Origin: CAVYOD01 sp963770045
Lineage (GTDB): Bacteria; Acidobacteriota; Aminicenantia; Aminicenantales; CAVYOD01
Direction: 5' to 3'
Assembly (NCBI GenBank): GCA_963770045.1
Contig: CAVYOD010000022.1
Coordinates: 62,001-126,000, forward strand
Length of the DNA stretch: 64,000 nucleotides
Positions 59,214 through 64,000 of this stretch are shown here, one piece after another (position 1 is the stretch's first letter; the number at the start of each line of letters is the position of its first letter). The translations under genes and the position numbers were made by a program. The notes beneath the pieces were generated by a model. The model was given only the letters and a program-made list of their open reading frames with translations. It was not told where the DNA came from and ran no database searches.

Positions 59214-61451
59214 CACTCTCTTTTTTGGCCGTCTCCCAGATCTTTTCTCTCTCCGCCGTCTCTTTATAGGTGCACTTGGGGTCCGAGCAATAGAAATACG
59301 GAGTTCCTTTGATCAGATTCTTGCGCAGGACGAACTCACGTTTGCAGACGGGGCAGGCCTTGGCGACCGGCTCATCCCAGGTCGCAAATCTGCATTTGGG
59401 AAAGCGGTTGCAGCCGAAGAAGATCTTGCCCTTTCTGGTCTTCCTTCTGATGATCATGCCGCCGCACTTCTCTGGGCAGGCTATCCCGGTCTCTGCGTTC
59501 TCTTTCTTAATATAGGTGCACTTTGGATAATTGGAACAAGCCACGAAAGGGCCGTACTTCCCCCGTCTCAGGACCAGGCCGGAAGTCGCATTCGGGGCAC
59601 TTTTCTTCGAGAGGCATGGCTTCTTTCTTGACCAGGCTCTGCCGGTACTTGCACTCGGGATAGCCCGTGCAGGCTTTGAACCGGCCGTAGCGACCGTCCT
59701 TGATCACCAGCTGAGCGGCCGCATTGGGGGCAGACATCCTCAACCGGGATGCCGCTTCTCTTCACCCCTTCGCTTTCCTTGCCCTTTTCCATGTCCCGTT
59801 TCAAGACAGCGTAGTATTCCCGGAGCGCACCTTTCCAGTCCTGTTCGCCCTCGGAGATGAGGTCCAGCTCTTCCTCCATCCGGGCGGTAAATTTAACCTC
59901 CATTAAATCGGCGAAGTTCTTGACCAAAAAGTCAGTGACGAAGAGGCCAAGGTCAGTGGGAATGAACTTGCCTTTGTCTTTGACGATGTAAACCCGATCC
60001 TGAAGCGTGCTGATGATCGGCGCGTAGGTGCTGGGCCGGCCGATCCCCTTCGCTTCCAATTCCTTGACCAGGCTCCCTTCGGTGTAGCGGGGAGGCGGCT
60101 GAGTAAAATTCTGTTTGGATTCCAGATCGAGGAGGGCGAGCGTTTCGCCCGCTTCGGTTTTGGGCAGGACCTGACCTTCCTCTCGGAGGTTTGGATAGAG
60201 GACGAGGAATCCGTCGAACTTTATCACCTCCCCTTTGGCCGTGAAACCGAAGCGCGACGCCCTGATCTCGAATTCGGTCTCCTCGATGACGGCCGAGGCC
60301 ATTTGGGAAGCCAGGAAGCGGTTCCAGATGAGACTGTAAAGAGCGTACTCGTCTCTCTTCAAATAGGGTTGGACTCGATCCGGGGGGAGGTCGAGAGAGG
60401 TGGGCCGGATGGCTTCGTGGGCGTCCTGCGCCTTCCTCTTGTTCTTAAACAGGGGAGGCTTGGCCGGAAGGTACGGCTCTGGATAATGCTCTCCGATGAA
60501 TTTCCTGGCCAGCCTCTGGGCTTCGTCCGAGACCCGGACAGAATCTGTTCTCATATAGGTAATCAAGCCGACCGGCCCTCGTTCTCCGATCGCCATCCCT
60601 TCGTACAGCTTCTGAGCTACGGACATCGTTTTTTTCACCGGAAAGTGGAGCAGCCGGAAGCTCTCCTGCTGGAGGGTGCTCGTGATATAAGGGGGGGCGG
60701 GGTTCCTCCGTTTCTCCCGAACGTTGACTTTCTCGAGAATGAAAGGTGACTGCCTGAGTTCGGCCACGATTTCCGAGGCGCTCGCCCCGGTCCCGACCTT
60801 TGTCTTTTTGCCGTCGATTTTGTCCAGTGTCGCACGAAACGGCGGCGGGTTCGAGGCCTGCAGTTGGGCGGCGATTGTCCAATATTCTTCCGGAACAAAA
60901 GCCTTGATCTCTTTTTCCCGCTCGCAGATGAGCCGGAGGGCGATGGATTGGACGCGGCCGGCGCTCAGCCCCTTGCCGATCTTCTCCCAGAGGAGGGGGC
61001 TGATCAGGTAGCCGACCAACCGGTCAAGGATGCGGCGCGTCTGTTGGGCGTTGATCTTGTTCTGGTCGAGCTGGCCCAGATGCTTAAAGGCCTCGGTCAC
61101 GGCTTCTTTGGTGATCTCATGAAAGAGGGCCCGGTACACTTTTTTCTTATCGTCCTGGAGGAGCTGGCTGAGGTGCCAGGAAATAGCCTCTCCCTCCCGG
61201 TCGGGGTCGGCCGCCAGGATGATCGTGTCCACGTCCTTGGCCGCTTTTTTTAATTCGGAAACGAGTTTGCGCCGCTCCGCGATGGTCACGTAATGAGGTT
61301 CAAAATCATGCTCGATATCAACGCCCATCTTTCCCCGAGGCAGATCCCGCACGTGCCCCATCGAGGCCTTGACCACGTACTGCCCTCCCAGGTAACGGTT
61401 GATCGTCTTCGCTTTGGCAGGGGACTCAACAATAACGAGAGATTTCGACAC
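59197..61451 (-). CDS. topA: DNA topoisomerase I (two +1 frame breaks near the C-terminus)
   Basis: About 750 residues of type IA topoisomerase. TOPRIM start MSKSLVIVESPAKAKTINRYL, ILAADPDREGEAISWHL, the active-site Tyr in GLITYMRTDSVRVS (about residue 293) and GRPSTYAPIISTLQDR. The C-terminus is a run of zinc ribbons. Two surplus bases break it: CC at 59717-59718 (corrected to CPQCGAQLVIKDGRYGRF) and CC at 59581-59582 (corrected to CPECDFGLVLRRGKYGPF), after which ACSNYPKCTY and two more ribbons follow. It relaxes negative supercoils and is normally essential, so the breaks must be errors. The start is GTG at 61451 after aaggaga. Confidence 0.93.
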
Positions 61452-62552
61452 TTAGATTCTCCTTTGAAAATACTTCCCTGGGCGCTGCACGATCCATCCT
61501 TCCAGTTCCCAGTCAAGCAACCTGGCCAGGAGCTCGGAAACAGAATATCCGGTCTGCTCGACGAGCTCGTCGATCTGAACCAATGAATCCGTTTTGAGAC
61601 AACGGAATATTCTATCATCTTCCGGGCTCAAATTGGGCCGTGAGACCTTCTCCTCTCTTTTTTGGGCGAGGAGATTTTCCCGAAGCGGCGAAGGGAGGTT
61701 CTCGGCGATGTCCGTCCAGTCCCGGACAAGCACGGCCCCCTTCTGGATGAGCCAGTTTGTCCCCTGGCTGAGTTCGGAGGTGATATTCCCGGGCACGGCC
61801 ATCACTTCGCGGTTCTGCTCCAGCGCGAAATGAGCCGTGATCAGGGAGCCGCTCCGGCGCGTGGCCTCGACCACGACAGTCGCCAGGGCCAGTCCGCTCA
61901 GGATGCGGTTTCGCAAAGGAAAATGAAACCCCAGCGGGGGAGACGAAAGGGGGTATTCGGAGACCACCGCTCCCTGGGCGGTGATCTTCTCGAAGAGCTG
62001 GCGGTTCTCTTTGGGATACAAATTCTCCAATCCTGAGCCCAACACGGCGACCGTTTTTCCTCCTTTGACCGCCCCCCAATGGGCGATCGAATCGATTCCC
62101 CTCGCCAGCCCGCTCACCACGACCAGGCCGCGCGAGGCCAGTTCAAAGGCCAGTTTTTCGGCCACGGCCGAGCCATAGGGCGTAGGTTTCCTGGCCCCAA
62201 CCATGGCTACGGCCAACTCACTCAGAACTTCCACCTTCCCCGCACAGTAAAGGACGAAGGGGGGGTCGAAGATTTCTCTCAAATACTCCGGATATTCCTT
62301 GTCCTCCAGAGTCAGGACAGCATAGTTTTTTTTCTCCGCCTTCTCAAGCTCTTTCCGGGCCTGGTCCAGGGCCCAGGATGAAGTGATCTTCTGGGCGCTC
62401 TTTTCGTCCAGCCCCAGCCGCATCAGGTCCCCGGCCCCAACCCCAAAAACCTCGGCCAGCGGATGATATCGCTCGACAACCCTCTTGAAGGGTTGCAGGT
62501 ATTCAGCCAGAACGCAATTCAGCGCAACCCAAGGCAGGCGCCGATCATCCAC
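61452..62552 (-). CDS. dprA: DNA processing protein DprA
   Basis: 366 residues: an N-terminal SAM-like helical domain, the DprA Rossmann domain (VGARKPTPYGSAVAEKLA, VVSGLARGIDSIAHWGA, LGSGLENLYPKENRQLF, PLRNRILSGLALATVVVEA, SGSLITAHFALEQNREVMAVPG) and a C-terminal winged helix (DDRIFRCLKTDSLVQIDEL). It loads RecA on incoming single-stranded DNA in transformation. It directly precedes topA with no gap, the usual neighbourhood. It is cytoplasmic. Confidence 0.95.
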   Translation of the reverse strand: MDDRRLPWVALNCVLAEYLQPFKRVVERYHPLAEVFGVGAGDLMRLGLDEKSAQKITSSWALDQARKELEKAEKKNYAVLTLEDKEYPEYLREIFDPPFVLYCAGKVEVLSELAVAMVGARKPTPYGSAVAEKLAFELASRGLVVVSGLARGIDSIAHWGAVKGGKTVAVLGSGLENLYPKENRQLFEKITAQGAVVSEYPLSSPPLGFHFPLRNRILSGLALATVVVEATRRSGSLITAHFALEQNREVMAVPGNITSELSQGTNWLIQKGAVLVRDWTDIAENLPSPLRENLLAQKREEKVSRPNLSPEDDRIFRCLKTDSLVQIDELVEQTGYSVSELLARLLDWELEGWIVQRPGKYFQRRI

Positions 62553-62554
62553 AT

Positions 62555-63427
62555 CTAATCAGCCTGGCAGCTCGGAGGTATGGCAAACACGGGGAGGTTC
62601 GTGTAGGAGATGACCTTCTCTGTTGTGCTCCCCAGAAAGAACCTCTCCAACTTATGAATATACGTGGACATGACGATCAGGTCAAATTGATGGGTCTCGG
62701 CATAATCGACGATTCCCGCCGAGGCGTTGTGCGCTCTATAAACGTCCTCGTCGATCTGGACATCGCATGTCTCCCGGCGGCTCTTTTTCTTCAGCCTGGC
62801 CAGGACGTCTTTGAACAGCTCGTCGATCAGCCGAAGGTCGTGACCGAAGAGCTCCAGGACATAGAGAAGCGTCATCGAAGCGCAGAATCCGCCCGACAGC
62901 CGAATGCCCAGGTCCTGTTCGACCTCTTCCTGCTTCGAAAAATCCGTCGGGACAAGGATCTTCTTGATCCCGATCTCGCCTCGCTTTTTCTTGGTCACCA
63001 GGACCGGCACGGGTGAGCTCCTGAGGACATGATTGGCGACCGAACCGATAAAAAGCTTCTCCAGCCCCGACAGTCCCTTTCTCCCAACGACGATGAGGTC
63101 CGCTTTCACTTCCGAAGCCGTCTCGATGATCTTCTTCGAAGCCGAGCCCTCCTTGACGATCACTTTGTCAAGGCTGATTCCTTTCCCCTTGGCGATCGAC
63201 TCGAGCTTCGAGGCCGCGTTATTCTTGACCAATTCGATCTTGCTGATCAGTTCGGCCTCGACCGCCGGGGAGCTCTCGTAGAGCGCGGACGAAAAATCGG
63301 ACACGACGTGGAGGGCCGATAAACGCGACTTGAAGGCTTTGGCGAAATAGTCCGCGTAGAGGAGGGCTTCCTGTCCCTCGTCGGAAAAATCGGTGGCCCA
63401 GAGAATATGTTTCAAGAACTCGGTCAT
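62555..63427 (-). CDS. Tandem universal stress protein (UspA-UspA)
   Basis: 290 residues with two Usp domains. Domain 1 (HILWATDFSDEGQEAL to SPVPVLVT) keeps the ATP-binding pattern VVGRKGLSGLEKLFIGSVANHVL. Domain 2 (KKILVPTDFSKQEEVEQ to NLPVFAIP) has VMSTYIHKLERFFLGSTTEKVI, where the first glycines of the G-x2-G motif are lost, so it may not bind ATP. It probably takes part in stress or energy-state response. The start is the ATG at 63427 with aaaggag upstream; 24 upstream in-frame residues are not Usp-like. It lies two bases before dprA, so it is probably co-transcribed. Confidence 0.92.
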   Translation of the reverse strand: MTEFLKHILWATDFSDEGQEALLYADYFAKAFKSRLSALHVVSDFSSALYESSPAVEAELISKIELVKNNAASKLESIAKGKGISLDKVIVKEGSASKKIIETASEVKADLIVVGRKGLSGLEKLFIGSVANHVLRSSPVPVLVTKKKRGEIGIKKILVPTDFSKQEEVEQDLGIRLSGGFCASMTLLYVLELFGHDLRLIDELFKDVLARLKKKSRRETCDVQIDEDVYRAHNASAGIVDYAETHQFDLIVMSTYIHKLERFFLGSTTEKVISYTNLPVFAIPPSCQAD

Positions 63428-63588
63428 TGCACACTCCTTTCTTTTGCTCCAGGGGACGAGCCCTTTCGGACGCGGGGACGGCCCTCTCAGAGGAGACATC
63501 TATTTTAGCAAGAAAAAATAAAAACACAAGATTGATTGACGCCTTTCCGAATAATAGACGCTGGAAAAAGCCTCAGACTCTCAAGCTC

Positions 63589-64000
63589 CTATTTGCCCAG
63601 AAGGATCGAGCCGTGGGTATAAAAAGTCCCGGCGACGGCCGCGGTTTGAAGGCAGGCCAGCGTCGCCGCCAGGAGCGCTCTGAACCCCAAGCGTGACAGG
63701 TCCTTCAGCCGGGTTGGAGCCAGCGCTCCTGTCCCTCCCACAAAAATGGCCAGAGAGGCGACGTGAGCGAAGCCGCACAGCGCATAAGCCGCGACGAGCG
63801 CGGAGCGGGGGTTGGCGATCGCCCCTTGAGACATCAGCTGCGCGAGGTGCTGGTAGGCGACGGCCTCGGTCACGACCGTGCGTTCTCCGACAAGCTTGGC
63901 GATGGCCATCGCGTCATGAGGCGGAACTCCAACGACCAGGGTGAAGGGATAGAACACAAATCCCAGTATGCTTTTCAGTGTCCAGTCGAAATGGAGGCCG
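63589..64000 (-). CDS. Concentrative nucleoside transporter (CNT/NupC family), C-terminal part, truncated by the window
   Basis: The frame is open to the window edge on the minus strand, so the gene starts beyond 64000. The visible 137 residues read LHFDWTLKSILGFVFYPFTL, then GVPPHDAMAIAKLVGERTVVTEAVAY and SALVAAYALCGFAHVASLAI. These are typical of the last helices and the substrate/ion-binding GxKTVxNEFVAY-like motif of CNT proteins, here GERTVVTEAVAY. They import nucleosides with Na+ or H+. A GTG at 63957 is not the real start, since the upstream residues are conserved too. Confidence 0.85.
   Translation of the reverse strand, partial: GLHFDWTLKSILGFVFYPFTLVVGVPPHDAMAIAKLVGERTVVTEAVAYQHLAQLMSQGAIANPRSALVAAYALCGFAHVASLAIFVGGTGALAPTRLKDLSRLGFRALLAATLACLQTAAVAGTFYTHGSILLGK

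Noticed and set aside
1..64000. CRISPR arrays, tRNA or rRNA genes, insertion sequences, prophage
   Set aside because: Looked for in all intergenic gaps; no repeat-spacer array, cloverleaf, rRNA stretch, transposase or phage gene was seen. The only recombinase is the housekeeping Xer protein.

Overview
The window is 64 kb of a moderately GC-rich bacterial chromosome, dominated by anaerobic redox enzymes. It holds two paralogous heterodisulfide-reductase/NADH-dehydrogenase-like operons, a group 3c (Mvh-type) and a group 3b (sulfhydrogenase-type) [NiFe] hydrogenase, and hydrogenase maturation genes. It also has several two-component systems and secreted hydrolase-like proteins. This suits a strictly anaerobic, H2- and amino-acid-metabolising heterotroph. 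The gene mix fits an uncultured lineage such as Candidatus Aminicenantes (OP8). That is inference: no rRNA or ribosomal-protein marker is present.

Region by region. 1-10286 (+): hdrC-hdrB-hdrA(N-half), then an accessory block (two DRTGG proteins, two ATPase-fold proteins, a [FeFe]-hydrogenase-like protein, a PHP protein), then nuoE-ferredoxin-nuoF and a protein fusing a NuoG-like N-terminus to the C-terminal half of HdrA. 10432-13296: mvhDGA. 13367-16700: sensor kinase and NtrC-type regulator. 16959-21478: sulfhydrogenase hydBGDA behind a sigma-54 promoter; its large subunit is fused to a maturation-peptidase-like domain. 21822-25584: response regulators, a REC-histidine kinase, a hydrogenase peptidase, hypB and hypA. 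25746-32695 (-): a second, streamlined copy of the Hdr/Nuo operon, also behind a sigma-54 promoter. 33176-43023 (+): NAD-type glutamate dehydrogenase, a secreted subtilase and two tandem secreted beta-propeller paralogues. 43219-48269 (-): an Rrf2 regulator followed by a phosphate porin and pstSCAB. 48437-54401 (+): a second sensor kinase, a response regulator fused to a GcvH-like lipoyl domain, and a HEAT/P-loop/WD40 protein. 54406-57676 (+): methyltransferase, UbiA-family prenyltransferase, MgtC, RdgB. 57770-64000 (-): ComEA-like, Xer recombinase, topA, dprA, a UspA pair and the end of a nucleoside transporter.

Working model. The two Hdr/Nuo operons look like flavin-based electron-bifurcating (or confurcating) complexes coupling NAD(P)(H), ferredoxin and a thiol/disulfide or similar couple. 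The first is also tied to H2 by MvhADG. The sigma-54 promoters and the adjacent NtrC-type regulator suggest shared control of the sulfhydrogenase, a regulator gene and the second Hdr operon.

Data quality. At least 16 conserved reading frames are broken by exactly one surplus base, usually in a homopolymer, and always in the same direction. Essential genes such as topA are hit too. I read these as sequencing or assembly insertions rather than pseudogenes and report the affected genes as whole, stating where each break lies.
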